From Azomonas agilis (GTDB lineage: Bacteria; Pseudomonadota; Gammaproteobacteria; Pseudomonadales; Pseudomonadaceae): 64,000 nucleotides of DNA. Shown here piece by piece: positions 8,321 to 17,206 of this stretch (position 1 is the first letter of the stretch; every line of letters starts with the position of its first letter). The stretch is taken from assembly GCF_007830255.1 (NCBI RefSeq), contig NZ_VLKG01000007.1:1-64000 (forward strand), given 5' to 3'. Under the pieces are notes generated by a model. It saw only the letters and a program-made list of their open reading frames with translations, was not told where the DNA came from and ran no database searches. The translations under genes and the position numbers were made by a program.

Positions 8321-9517
8321 ATGTCCATGCAAGCACGAGAAGTGGTCATTGTAAGCGGAGTGCGTACAGCCATCGGTGATTACGGTGGTAGCTTGAAAAA
8401 CTACCATCCCTCCAGTATGGCGGCCTTAGTCGTGGCAGAAGCTGTGAAACGGGCGGCCATTGATCCACAGCAAGTAGGCCATTGTGTCTTCGGTAATGTG
8501 GTGCATTCAGAACCCTTAGATATGTATCTAAGCCGTGTGGCCGCTATTAAGGGTGGTCTACCGCCAGAAACACCGGCACTCAATGTCAACCGTCTGTGCG
8601 GTAGCGGTTTGCAAGCGGTAGTGACAGCGGCTCAGCAAATTCAATTAGGCCTCTGTGATACGGCGGTAGCCGGTGGTGCAGAATCCATGAGCTTGGCTCC
8701 TTATCACCTACCCACGGCCCGTTTTGGTCAACGCATGGGCGATGGAGTCATCATTGACCCTATGGTGGGTGCGCTGACCTGTCCTATCAACCATTACCAT
8801 ATGGGCGTTACCGCCGAAAATCTGGCGGAAAAATACGGCATCACCCGTGAACAGCAGGATCTGTTAGCGGTGGAAAGCCACAGCCGCTCGGAAAAGGCCA
8901 TTGCCCAAGGCTATTTTAAATCCCAGATTTTGCCCATCGAACTGAAAAGCCGTAAAGGCGTGACCCTGTTCGATACCGACGAGCATGTGCGCGCTGGCTG
9001 TAAACTGGAAGACGTGGCTGTACTCAAGCCCGCCTTTAAACGCGACGGCGGTACGGTAACTGCTGGTAACTCTTCCGGCATTAACGATGCGGCAGCGGCT
9101 GTAGTCTTGATGGAGCGCGGCAAAGCCGAGGCTCAAGGCCTGAAGATTATGGCGCGCTTGGTGGACTACCAAGTATCGGGTGTTGACCCTAGCATTATGG
9201 GTATTGGCCCTGTACCGGCGGTGCGTACCCTGTTAGAGCGCAACAAGCTGGGCGTGAATGACATCGACTTTTACGAGCTGAACGAAGCCTTTGCCGCGCA
9301 AGCCTTGGCCGTAGTGCAGCAGCTGGATTTGCCGCGCGCTAAGGTCAACCCCAATGGCAGCGGTATTTCCTTGGGTCATCCTATCGGTGCGACCGGCGCA
9401 GTTCTGACGGTAAAAGCCATTTATGAGCTGGAGCGTATCCAAGGCCGTTATGCCGTAGTGAGCCTGTGCATTGGTGGCGGGCAGGGTATTGCTGCGCTGC
9501 TGGAGCGCGTGGCCTAA
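8321..9517 (+). CDS. bktB: BktB-like beta-ketothiolase / acetyl-CoA C-acyltransferase
   Basis: This 398-residue thiolase cleaves 3-ketoacyl-CoA with CoA to acetyl-CoA and a shortened acyl-CoA. Active residues are C93 (NRLCGSGLQ), H353 (GHPIGATGA) and C383 (SLCIGGGQG), and NEAFAAQ is present. Segments such as EPLDMYL, MGVTAENLAEKY, FDTDEHVR and MGIGPVPA are characteristic of BktB-type enzymes, which accept C4 to medium-chain and odd-chain substrates, rather than classical FadA. It is the first gene of the oxidation cluster and diverges from the AraC regulator. Codon choice becomes more GC-rich after the first third. FadB follows after a 136-bp gap containing a hairpin. It could equally serve as the beta partner of that FadB. 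Confidence 0.9.
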   Translation: MSMQAREVVIVSGVRTAIGDYGGSLKNYHPSSMAALVVAEAVKRAAIDPQQVGHCVFGNVVHSEPLDMYLSRVAAIKGGLPPETPALNVNRLCGSGLQAVVTAAQQIQLGLCDTAVAGGAESMSLAPYHLPTARFGQRMGDGVIIDPMVGALTCPINHYHMGVTAENLAEKYGITREQQDLLAVESHSRSEKAIAQGYFKSQILPIELKSRKGVTLFDTDEHVRAGCKLEDVAVLKPAFKRDGGTVTAGNSSGINDAAAAVVLMERGKAEAQGLKIMARLVDYQVSGVDPSIMGIGPVPAVRTLLERNKLGVNDIDFYELNEAFAAQALAVVQQLDLPRAKVNPNGSGISLGHPIGATGAVLTVKAIYELERIQGRYAVVSLCIGGGQGIAALLERVA

Positions 9518-9532
9518 GTTTTCTGATCAGTT

Positions 9533-9581
9533 GATCGGCCTCTCCCTGCGGTGGGCTGCGGAGAGCCGATCCCCTCTTTTT
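9533..9581 (+). terminator. Terminator-like hairpin between the thiolase gene and fadB
   Basis: A 12-bp stem with a single bulged C (9533-9545 pairing with 9560-9571) and a 14-nt loop is followed by CCCCTCTTTTT. It resembles an intrinsic terminator placed inside an apparently continuous gene cluster. It could attenuate read-through and set a thiolase:FadB ratio, or separate two transcripts. Confidence 0.6.
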
Positions 9582-9653
9582 CCGGTTGTCGGTGCTGGAC
9601 TGTCTGAATACAGGCAGCGGCCTCGTACAGCCCAAAATAATAAGGAACTGGCG

Positions 9654-11795
9654 ATGTACAGCGGAAAAGCCATCAGCCTTCAGGCATTGGATTCAGGATT
9701 GGTCGAGCTGGTGCTGGATCTTCAAGGCTCTTCGGTCAACAAACTCGACCAGTTGACCTTGAATGAGTTGGGCGAAGCACTGCAACAGCTGACCGAAGCC
9801 GGGGCCTCGGTACAGGGTCTGCTGATCCGCAGTGCTAAGCCCGCTTTTGTTGTGGGTGCCGATATTACCGAATTCACGACGCTCTTTAAGCGCCCTGAAG
9901 CGGAGCTGTTGCACTGGATGAGTGGCGTGCACGAACACTTCAGCCGCCTTGAGAATCTGCCCTTCCCGACGGTAGCCGCCGTCAATGGTTTTGCCTTGGG
10001 CGGCGGTTTGGAGCTGGCCCTTGCTGCGGACTGCCGCGTACTGGCGGAGGACGCTAAAGTCGGCCTACCGGAAGTTACCCTCGGCATCTGCCCCGGTTTT
10101 GGCGGCACGGTGCGTCTGAGCCGCTTGGCTGACCTGTCCGCTGCTCTGGAGTGGATGACCAGCGGTAAACCTCAGGCTGCTGCTAAAGCCCTGAAGCTGG
10201 GTGTAGCCGATCAAGTGGTGCCCGCTACCGAATTGCAGGATGCAGCTTTAGCTTTGCTGCGTGCCCTTGTTAATGACCCAGCGGCCAGCCGTGCCAACCG
10301 TCAGCGCAAACAGCAAGCCTTGGCCAATACACCCGCCTTGCAAGCGCAGTTGGAAGGCTTGAGCGCCAGCTACACCAAAACGCTGGATGCGCGCTATCCC
10401 GCTGCGGGAGCCATTGTGGCCTTGGTGAGCCAACATGCGACCCAATCCTTTGGCACCGCCTTGGAAATGGAGGCGCAAACCTTCGCTCAGTTGGCGAAGA
10501 CGACAGCCTCTCAGTCCTTAATCGGTTTGTTCCTCAGCGACCAATCCTTAAAGCGTAAAGCCAAGGGCTGGATCGCCAAGGCTGATAAGGTGCAGCAAGG
10601 CGCAGTACTGGGCGCAGGCATTATGGGCGGTGGCGTGGCTTATCAGTCAGCGCTGAGCGGCGTGCCCATCATCATGAAGGACATCCGCGACGAGGCTTTG
10701 GCGCTAGGCAGCAAAACGGCCAGCAAAGCCTTGGATAAGCTGATTGAAAAGGGCCGTTTGGACGAAGCCGGTAAGCAGCAAGTACTGGCGCGCATTCACC
10801 CTGAATTGGAATACCAAGACTTCGAGCGCGTGGATTTGGTGGTCGAAGCCGTGGTCGAGAACCCAAAGATCAAGGCGGCGGTGCTGTCGGAAGTGGAAGG
10901 CTTGATGCGCCCCGATGCCATCCTGACTACTAACACTTCAACCATTTCCATTGATCTGCTGGCCAAAAGCCTAAAGCGCCCAGAGTTGTTCTGCGGCATG
11001 CATTTCTTCAATCCGGTGCCTTTAATGCCGCTGGTAGAGGTGATTCGTGGCAGTCAAAGCAGCGAAAAAACCCTGGCCACTACGCTGGCCTATGCCGTCG
11101 CCATGGGTAAAACCCCCATCGTGGTGAAGGATTGCCCCGGATTTTTGGTTAACCGTGTGTTGTTTCCCTACTTCAACGGCTTTAACCGGCTGCTGAAGGA
11201 TGGCGTGGACTTCGAGCGCATTGATCGGGTGATGGAAGCTTTCGGTTGGCCTATGGGCCCAGCTTATCTGGCAGATGTAGTGGGCATTGACACCATGGTG
11301 CATGCCGACCAAGTGCTGCAAGTGGGCTTCCCCGACCGTATGGGCCACGAGGGCGAGCCGATTATGGAAGCCCTGTTAGCCGCTGGAGCCTTAGGGCAGA
11401 AAAACGGTAAGGGCTTTTATGAGTACGGCGTCGATGCCCAAGGCAAGCGCACGAAAACCCCTTCAGCGGCGGCTCATGCTTTGATTGCTGAGCGGGTACA
11501 GGCTAAACCAGAAGTGTCTGATGAAGACATTATCGACCGGCTGATGATCCCCATGTGCTTGGAGTCGGTGCGCTGCTTGGAAGAGGGCATCGTCGACAGC
11601 GCCGAAGAAGTGGACATGGGCTTGATTCTGGGCTTGGGCTTCCCCCGCTTTAGGGGCGGTGCCCTGCGCTACATCGACCACCTAGGCTTGGCGGTGTTTG
11701 CGCAAAAAGCCGTCACACATTCGGCCCACGGCGGACTCTATCAATTGACTCCCGGCTTTAACGCCCGTCTGCAAAACGGCCAGACTTATTTTTGA
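9654..11795 (+). CDS. fadB: FadB: fused enoyl-CoA hydratase / 3-hydroxyacyl-CoA dehydrogenase
   Basis: This multifunctional alpha subunit of the fatty-acid oxidation complex hydrates 2-enoyl-CoA and oxidises L-3-hydroxyacyl-CoA with NAD+. The N-terminal crotonase domain has the catalytic glutamates E120 and E140 (GGGLELAL, GLPEVTLGICPGFGG). The dehydrogenase domain has its nucleotide loop GAGIMGGG at 320-327 and catalytic H450 (GMHFFNPVPLMPLVEV). Two 3HCDH C-terminal domains follow, ending near FRGGALRYIDHLG. The length (713 aa) is normal. The frame is open upstream, but the ATG at 9654 is chosen because AAGGA precedes it by 7 nt and the family N-terminus (MYSGKAI) starts there. The order thiolase-then-fadB is the reverse of the usual fadBA. 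Confidence 0.93.
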   Translation: MYSGKAISLQALDSGLVELVLDLQGSSVNKLDQLTLNELGEALQQLTEAGASVQGLLIRSAKPAFVVGADITEFTTLFKRPEAELLHWMSGVHEHFSRLENLPFPTVAAVNGFALGGGLELALAADCRVLAEDAKVGLPEVTLGICPGFGGTVRLSRLADLSAALEWMTSGKPQAAAKALKLGVADQVVPATELQDAALALLRALVNDPAASRANRQRKQQALANTPALQAQLEGLSASYTKTLDARYPAAGAIVALVSQHATQSFGTALEMEAQTFAQLAKTTASQSLIGLFLSDQSLKRKAKGWIAKADKVQQGAVLGAGIMGGGVAYQSALSGVPIIMKDIRDEALALGSKTASKALDKLIEKGRLDEAGKQQVLARIHPELEYQDFERVDLVVEAVVENPKIKAAVLSEVEGLMRPDAILTTNTSTISIDLLAKSLKRPELFCGMHFFNPVPLMPLVEVIRGSQSSEKTLATTLAYAVAMGKTPIVVKDCPGFLVNRVLFPYFNGFNRLLKDGVDFERIDRVMEAFGWPMGPAYLADVVGIDTMVHADQVLQVGFPDRMGHEGEPIMEALLAAGALGQKNGKGFYEYGVDAQGKRTKTPSAAAHALIAERVQAKPEVSDEDIIDRLMIPMCLESVRCLEEGIVDSAEEVDMGLILGLGFPRFRGGALRYIDHLGLAVFAQKAVTHSAHGGLYQLTPGFNARLQNGQTYF

Positions 11796-11876
11796 GTGAT
11801 CGGTCTTTAGGGCATAGCCTGTTTTGAATGCAGGGTATGCCTTGCACCGAGTATCTGAATTACGAGGAAAATAATA

Positions 11877-13637
11877 ATGAGCGACTACAAACACCCCTAC
11901 CGCGATGCCCTCTTTGTCCTCAACGAGCTGGTGGACTTTGACAAGCTCTGTGCTGAGCACGGCTTTGCGGATGCCAATCTGGAGCTGGTGTCAGCGATTT
12001 TTGACGAGGCCGGTAAGCTGGGCTCGGAAGTGTTAGCGCCGCTCAACCGTGTGGGCGATACCCAAGGTGTGAGCCTGACGGAGAAGGGCGTGCAGGAAAC
12101 TGCGGGTTTTGCCGAAGCCTACCATCAGTTCCAAGAGAGCGGCTGGCCGTCCTTGACCGCACCGGAAGCCTTTGGTGGGCAAAATCTGCCTAACGTGGTG
12201 GGTACAGCGGTCAACGAAATTTGGCATTCGGCCAACCTGTCTTTCGCCCTGTGCCCCATGCTGACTCAAGGTGCGATTGAGTCCATCCTGCACCATGGTT
12301 CAGACGCGCTGAAAGAGGCCTATCTGTCACGTTTGGTCAGCGGCGAATGGACCGGCACCATGAACCTGACCGAGCCGGATGCTGGTTCGGATTTGGCAGC
12401 GGTGAAAACCCGTGCCGTGCCTAATGGTGACCATTATCTGATCACCGGCCAGAAAATCTTCATCACCTGGGGCGACCACCAGATGACGGACAACATCATT
12501 CATTTGGTGTTGGCCCGCCTGCCCGATGCGCCCTTTGGCGTGAAGGGGATTTCCCTGTTCATCGTGCCCAAGTTCCTGCCTGATGGCAGCCGCAACGACG
12601 CGCAGTGTGTGTCGCTGGAGCATAAGCTCGGCATCCACGGCAGCCCGACTTGCGTGATGAGCTTCGGTGATAAAGGCGGTGCCATTGGCTATCTGGTCGG
12701 TGAGGCGCACAAAGGCTTGGCCTATATGTTCACCATGATGAACCATGCGCGTCAGGGCGTGGGTTTGCAGGGCCTGTCCATTGCTGAGCGTTCTTATCAG
12801 CAAGCGCTGCAATACGCTAAGGATCGTCTGCAAGGCACCAACAAAGACGGCAGCCGTTACCCCATCATCAAGTTCCCCGACATTCGCCGCATGCTGATGG
12901 TGATGAAGTCCGCCACCGAGGCCATGCGTGCCTTGGCACTGGTGTCTGCCGCCGAGATTGATCGTGCCCACGGCAGTGAAGGTGAGGCCGCGCAAACCCA
13001 TCAAAACCGTGTCGAACTGCTGACCCCCATCGTTAAGGGCTGGCTGACCGAGCTGGCGCAGGAAATCACCTATCTGGGCACCCAGATTCACGGTGGCATG
13101 GGCTTTATCGAGGAAACCGGCAGCGCCCAGCATTACCGCGATGCGCGTATCCTGACCATCTACGAAGGCACCACTGGCATTCAAGCGCTGGATTTGGTCG
13201 GCCGTAAAACGCTGGTCAACAAGGGCGAGCATCTGGCCAGCCTGCTGGAAGAAATCGGCCAAACCCTGTCGGCTTTGGAGGCTTCGGGTCAGTTCCCGGT
13301 ACAGGCCAAGGCTCTGCGCGCCTCACTGGCCGACGGCCAAGCAGCGCGTCAACTGCTGCTGGACAAGTCTGCTGAGGATGCCGCGCTGGCCGGTAGCATC
13401 AGCGTCAACTATATGATGCTGTTCGGCTACCTGTGTGGCGGTTGGCTGATGAGCCAAGCAGCCCTCAAAGCTCAAGCGCTGCTGGAGGCTAACTCCGGTG
13501 ATCCGGCGTTCCTGAACGCCAAGCTCACCACCAGCCGCTTCTACGCCGAGCATCTGCTGACCCGTACCGGCTCCTTGCTGGCGGTGATTCAGGCCGGTAG
13601 CGCGAGCATTCTGGCCCTGCCGGAAGATCAGTTCTAA
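11877..13637 (+). CDS. Acyl-CoA dehydrogenase of the long DmdC/FadE5-like type
   Basis: This 586-residue FAD enzyme introduces the 2,3 double bond into acyl-CoA and passes electrons to ETF. It has the short AcylCoA_DH_N segment at its start (YRDALFVLNELVDFD), the conserved flavin region (LTEPDAGSDLAAVKTRA, KIFITWGDH), and the catalytic glutamate E430 in IYEGTTGIQALDL. A C-terminal helical extension of about 120 residues distinguishes this class from the ~380-residue short-chain enzymes. AGGAAA lies about 8 nt before the ATG. It sits between fadB and etfB, so electrons can go directly to the co-encoded flavoprotein. Chain-length preference cannot be read. Confidence 0.92.
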   Translation: MSDYKHPYRDALFVLNELVDFDKLCAEHGFADANLELVSAIFDEAGKLGSEVLAPLNRVGDTQGVSLTEKGVQETAGFAEAYHQFQESGWPSLTAPEAFGGQNLPNVVGTAVNEIWHSANLSFALCPMLTQGAIESILHHGSDALKEAYLSRLVSGEWTGTMNLTEPDAGSDLAAVKTRAVPNGDHYLITGQKIFITWGDHQMTDNIIHLVLARLPDAPFGVKGISLFIVPKFLPDGSRNDAQCVSLEHKLGIHGSPTCVMSFGDKGGAIGYLVGEAHKGLAYMFTMMNHARQGVGLQGLSIAERSYQQALQYAKDRLQGTNKDGSRYPIIKFPDIRRMLMVMKSATEAMRALALVSAAEIDRAHGSEGEAAQTHQNRVELLTPIVKGWLTELAQEITYLGTQIHGGMGFIEETGSAQHYRDARILTIYEGTTGIQALDLVGRKTLVNKGEHLASLLEEIGQTLSALEASGQFPVQAKALRASLADGQAARQLLLDKSAEDAALAGSISVNYMMLFGYLCGGWLMSQAALKAQALLEANSGDPAFLNAKLTTSRFYAEHLLTRTGSLLAVIQAGSASILALPEDQF

Positions 13638-13653
13638 CACCCCTTTAGTTTGG

Positions 13654-13699
13654 CGGTTGCCTGCCCACCGAGCGCTTTATGCGCTGGGTGTGGGCAACT
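13654..13699 (+). other. Long imperfect hairpin between acyl-CoA dehydrogenase and etfB
   Basis: GTTGCC...CCCACC.AGCGC-TTTAT-GCGCT..GGTGTGGGCAAC folds into a long interrupted stem with a 5-nt loop. No T-run follows, so a processing or stability element is more likely than a terminator. Support is only the visible complementarity. Confidence 0.4.
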
Positions 13700-13759
13700 G
13701 CGCCCTGAATCTGGCCGGTTGTGGTTTAAACACAGCCCGCCCCAGAGTGGATGTGCCCT

Positions 13760-14509
13760 ATGAAAGTCTTGGTAACGGTCAAGCGTGTGATTGACTACAA
13801 CGTCAAAGTTCGGGTGAAAGCGGATCACAGCGATGTGGATCTGGCCAACGTGAAAATGGCCATGAACCCCTTCTGTGAGATTGCGGTAGAGGCCGCCATC
13901 CGTTTGAAAGAAGCCGGAATTGCCACAGAGGTAGTAGCCGTCTCCGTGGGTTCAGCCAGCTGTCAGGAGCAACTGCGTACCGCCTTGGCGCTGGGTGCGG
14001 ATCGGGCGATCCAGATCGACACTCCGGACAACCCCGAATCCCTCGAAGTGGCCAAGCTGCTGGCCGCGCTGATCCAGGCCGAACAGCCAAGCCTCGTGAT
14101 TACCGGCAAGCAGGCCATCGACACCGACAACAACCAGACCGGGCAAATGCTGGCTGCGCTGTTGGATTGGCCGCAAGCCACCTTTGCTTCGGCCATCAGT
14201 CTGAGTGGCGAGCAACTGGAAGTGACCCGCGAAGTCGACGGCGGCTTGCAAACCCTATCCCTGTCCCTACCGGCCTTGGTGACTACGGATTTGCGCCTGA
14301 ACGAGCCGCGCTACGCCTCTCTGCCCAACATCATGAAGGCCAAGAAAAAGCCGCTGGAAGTCAAAACTCCAGCTGAGCTGGGTGTCAGCCTCAAAGCCCA
14401 TACACGGCTGATTAAGGTCGAAGCACCGGCAGAGCGCCAAGCGGGGATCAAGGTAGACAGCGTCGAGGCGCTGGTGGACAAGCTGCGTAACCAAGCGAGG
14501 GTGATTTGA
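13760..14509 (+). CDS. etfB: Electron transfer flavoprotein beta subunit
   Basis: This 249-residue protein forms a heterodimer with EtfA and carries AMP and part of the FAD site. It accepts electrons from acyl-CoA dehydrogenases. Family signatures are the N-terminus [20 protein letters not shown], the region [19 protein letters not shown], and the recognition-loop stretch [15 protein letters not shown]. An in-frame ATG lies three codons earlier (13751), but the canonical MKVLV start is at 13760. Its stop overlaps the etfA start by one base (TGATG), so the pair is translationally coupled. Confidence 0.95.
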   Translation: MKVLVTVKRVIDYNVKVRVKADHSDVDLANVKMAMNPFCEIAVEAAIRLKEAGIATEVVAVSVGSASCQEQLRTALALGADRAIQIDTPDNPESLEVAKLLAALIQAEQPSLVITGKQAIDTDNNQTGQMLAALLDWPQATFASAISLSGEQLEVTREVDGGLQTLSLSLPALVTTDLRLNEPRYASLPNIMKAKKKPLEVKTPAELGVSLKAHTRLIKVEAPAERQAGIKVDSVEALVDKLRNQARVI

Positions 14510-15438
14510 TGAGCATTCTGGTCATTGCCGAACACGACAACCGCGCCTTAAACAGCGTCACCCTGAACGCCCTGCAAGCGGCTAAAGCCATTGGCGGCGA
14601 GATTCAAGTCTTGGTTGCGGGGCATCACTGCCAAGCCGTAGCTGAACAAGCCGCTGCGGTAGCGGGTGTGAGCAAAGTGCTGTTGGCCGATAGCCCTGCC
14701 TATGAGCATCGCTTGGCGGAGCCGCTGTCCAAACTGATCGCCACCCTGGGTAAGGATTACAGCCATGTGTTGGCTCCGGCCAGCACCAGTGGCAAAAACC
14801 TGATGCCACGGGTCGCGGCTCTGCTGGACGTGGCACAAATCTCCGACATTACCGCCGTCCTGAGTAGCGATACGTTCCAGCGGCCTATTTATGCCGGTAA
14901 CGCCGTGGCCACGGTGCAGTCCTTAGATGCCATTAAGGTACTGACCGTCCGTAGCACCGCTTTTGAAGCCGTAGCTGCCAGCGGTGGTGCCGCCGCAGTG
15001 GAGGCCGTGACCGCCTCAGCTGTTCCCGAGCGCAGCCGTTTTGTCAGCGAAGCTCTGGCTGTCTCTGATCGCCCTAACTTGGGCAGCGCTAAGGTGGTGG
15101 TCTCCGGTGGTCGCGGTCTGGGCAGCGCGGAAAACTTTGCCCTGATCGAGCAGCTGGCGGACAAGCTGGGCGCAGCGGTGGGTGCTTCCCGTGCCGCTGT
15201 GGATGCAGGCTTTACCGCCAACGATCGCCAAGTAGGACAGACCGGCACCATCGTTGCACCGGAGCTGTATCTGGCGGTGGGTATTTCCGGGGCCATTCAA
15301 CATCTGGCGGGGATGAAGGAATCCAAGATCATCGTCGCTATCAACAAAGATCCGGAAGCACCGATTTTTCAGGTGGCCGACTACGGCTTGGTGGCGGATT
15401 TGTTCGAGGCCGTGCCCGAACTGATGCGCCAACTCTGA
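14509..15438 (+). CDS. etfA: Electron transfer flavoprotein alpha subunit
   Basis: This 309-residue partner of EtfB binds FAD. The C-terminal FAD domain shows the family hallmarks ([57 protein letters not shown]). The ATG overlaps the etfB stop. A TTG one codon earlier exists but is less likely. It passes electrons to the ETF-ubiquinone oxidoreductase encoded 10 bp downstream. Confidence 0.96.
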   Translation: MSILVIAEHDNRALNSVTLNALQAAKAIGGEIQVLVAGHHCQAVAEQAAAVAGVSKVLLADSPAYEHRLAEPLSKLIATLGKDYSHVLAPASTSGKNLMPRVAALLDVAQISDITAVLSSDTFQRPIYAGNAVATVQSLDAIKVLTVRSTAFEAVAASGGAAAVEAVTASAVPERSRFVSEALAVSDRPNLGSAKVVVSGGRGLGSAENFALIEQLADKLGAAVGASRAAVDAGFTANDRQVGQTGTIVAPELYLAVGISGAIQHLAGMKESKIIVAINKDPEAPIFQVADYGLVADLFEAVPELMRQL

Positions 15439-15448
15439 GGATTGGCTG

Positions 15449-17098
15449 ATGCGCGAATCCATGGAATTTGATGTGGTGATTGTCGGCGCGGGGCCTGCGG
15501 GCCTTTCCGCTGCCTGTCGCCTGATGCAGCAGGCTGCCGAAGCAGGGCAGTCGCTGGAAGTTTGCGTCGTGGAAAAGGGGTCAGAAGTTGGCGCACATAT
15601 CCTCTCGGGCGCGGTCTTTGAACGCCGCGCCCTAGAGGAACTTTTTCCCGATTGGCAGGAGCGTGGCGCACCGCTGAATACGGCGGTCACTGAAGACCGG
15701 CTGTACTTGCTGCGCGATGAACAACAGGCCCTGCGCATTCCCGATGCGCTGGTGCCGCCCAGCTTGCACAACCCCGGCAATCATGTGATCAGCTTGGGCA
15801 ATCTGGTGCGCTGGCTGGGCGAGCAGGCCGAAGCTTTGGGGGTACAGATTTTCCCCGGCTTTGCCGCCACCGAGGTGCTGTACCACGAGGATGGCCGCGT
15901 GAAGGGCGTGGCCACCGGCGATATGGGTGTGGCCGCTGACGGCAGCCACAAACACGGCTTTACCCCCGGTATTGAGCTGCATGCCCGTTACACCCTGTTT
16001 GCCGAAGGCTGTCGCGGCAGTTTGGGCAAACAGCTGATTCAGCAATTCGACCTCAATGCCGGCGCTGATGCCCAGCATTACGGTCTCGGTATTAAAGAAC
16101 TGTGGGACATTGATCCGGCGTTGCATCAACCCGGTTTGGTGGTTCACGGTTCTGGCTGGCCGTTGCAGGGGGAGAGCGGTGGCTTTTTTCTCTACCACGG
16201 GGATAACCATCAAGTGGTGGTGGGGCTGATTGTGGATCTGAATTACCACAATCCCCATCTGTCACCCTTTGAAGCCTTCCAGCAGCTCAAACAGCATCCG
16301 GTATTGAGTGCTTATTTAAGCGGCGGCAAGCGCTTGTGCTATGGCGCACGGGCCATTGCCAAGGGCGGCTTTAACTCCTTGGGTAAAGCCGGATTCCCCG
16401 GTGGCTTGCTGATCGGCTGTGAGTCGGGAACCCTCAACTTCGCCAAGATCAAAGGCAGCCATACGGCGATGAAGTCGGGAATACTGGCCGCCGAAACAGT
16501 GTTTGCCGCCTTGACTCAGGAGGCATCCGGAACCGATTTGCAGGCAGATTTTAGCGCTCGTTTCCAAGCCTCGTGGCTGTATCAGGAGCTGTATCAGGCG
16601 CGTAACTTCGGCCCTGCGCTGCATAAGCTCGGCTCGACCCTGGGTGGTGCCTTCAACCTGCTGGAGCAGCGCTTAGTAGCCGGAAAATGGCCGCTGACCC
16701 TGCATGATCGCCAAGCTGATCACCTGCAATTGCAGACCCTGCAAGAATCTGCGCCCATCCGCTATCCCAAGCCGGATGGCGTGCTGAGTTTTGATCGTTT
16801 GAGTTCGGTGTTTTTGTCCAACACCAACCACGAGGACAATCAGCCCTGTCACCTGAAGTTGGCCGATCCGGATTTGCCCTTGCAGGAAAATCTGCCCCTC
16901 TACGACGAGCCGGCCCAGCGTTATTGTCCGGCGGGCGTGTATGAGGTGATCCGCGCTGAAGACAACACGCCACTGCGGTTGCAGATCAACAGCCAAAACT
17001 GTGTGCACTGCAAAACCTGCGACATTAAAGACCCAGCGCAGAACATTACTTGGACCTGTCCGGAAGGTGGCGGTGGGCCGAATTACCCCAATATGTAG
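15449..17098 (+). CDS. Electron transfer flavoprotein-ubiquinone oxidoreductase
   Basis: This 549-residue membrane-associated flavo-iron-sulfur enzyme moves electrons from reduced ETF to ubiquinone. The N-terminal dinucleotide motif is VVIVGAGPAGLSAA. The C-terminal 4Fe-4S ligands are C518, C521, C524 and C537 (NCVHCKTCDIKDP, TWTCPEGGGGP). Intermediate family segments such as GAHILSGAVFE and GFPGGLLIGCESGTLNFAKIKG are present. A GAGG sequence lies 8 nt before the ATG. With etfBA it completes the route from acyl-CoA dehydrogenation to the quinone pool inside one cluster. Confidence 0.96.
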   Translation: MRESMEFDVVIVGAGPAGLSAACRLMQQAAEAGQSLEVCVVEKGSEVGAHILSGAVFERRALEELFPDWQERGAPLNTAVTEDRLYLLRDEQQALRIPDALVPPSLHNPGNHVISLGNLVRWLGEQAEALGVQIFPGFAATEVLYHEDGRVKGVATGDMGVAADGSHKHGFTPGIELHARYTLFAEGCRGSLGKQLIQQFDLNAGADAQHYGLGIKELWDIDPALHQPGLVVHGSGWPLQGESGGFFLYHGDNHQVVVGLIVDLNYHNPHLSPFEAFQQLKQHPVLSAYLSGGKRLCYGARAIAKGGFNSLGKAGFPGGLLIGCESGTLNFAKIKGSHTAMKSGILAAETVFAALTQEASGTDLQADFSARFQASWLYQELYQARNFGPALHKLGSTLGGAFNLLEQRLVAGKWPLTLHDRQADHLQLQTLQESAPIRYPKPDGVLSFDRLSSVFLSNTNHEDNQPCHLKLADPDLPLQENLPLYDEPAQRYCPAGVYEVIRAEDNTPLRLQINSQNCVHCKTCDIKDPAQNITWTCPEGGGGPNYPNM

Positions 17099-17105
17099 CT
17101 GACCC

Positions 17106-17163
17106 AGCCTTGGGAGAGCCGCTTGAAACATGGGGTTACGCGGATTTATCCAAGGCTATTTTG
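17106..17163 (+). terminator. Candidate terminator after ETF-QO
   Basis: AGCCTTGG (17106-17113) pairs with CCAAGGCT (17150-17157), enclosing a smaller CCGC/GCGG stem, and is followed by ATTTTG. It lies in the 108-bp gap before the CoA-transferase gene, which may therefore have its own promoter. The large loop and short T-run keep confidence moderate. Confidence 0.4.
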
Positions 17164-17206
17164 ATGTTCCTCTAGCCTATAAATATAAGTACTGAGAGGT
17201 AGTTCT

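Noticed and set aside
9471-9653. N-terminal extension of fadB overlapping the thiolase end
   Set aside because: The extension runs through the thiolase stop and a terminator-like hairpin; the ATG at 9654 has a good ribosome-binding site and the family N-terminus.
12327-13262. A 311-codon frame antisense to the acyl-CoA dehydrogenase
   Set aside because: Composition is His/Gln/Gly-rich, as expected for a shadow of a GC-biased gene, and there is no supporting ribosome-binding site or family match.
15016-15780. A 254-codon antisense frame across etfA and ETF-QO
   Set aside because: It spans the junction of two well-supported genes in reverse and has no family resemblance.
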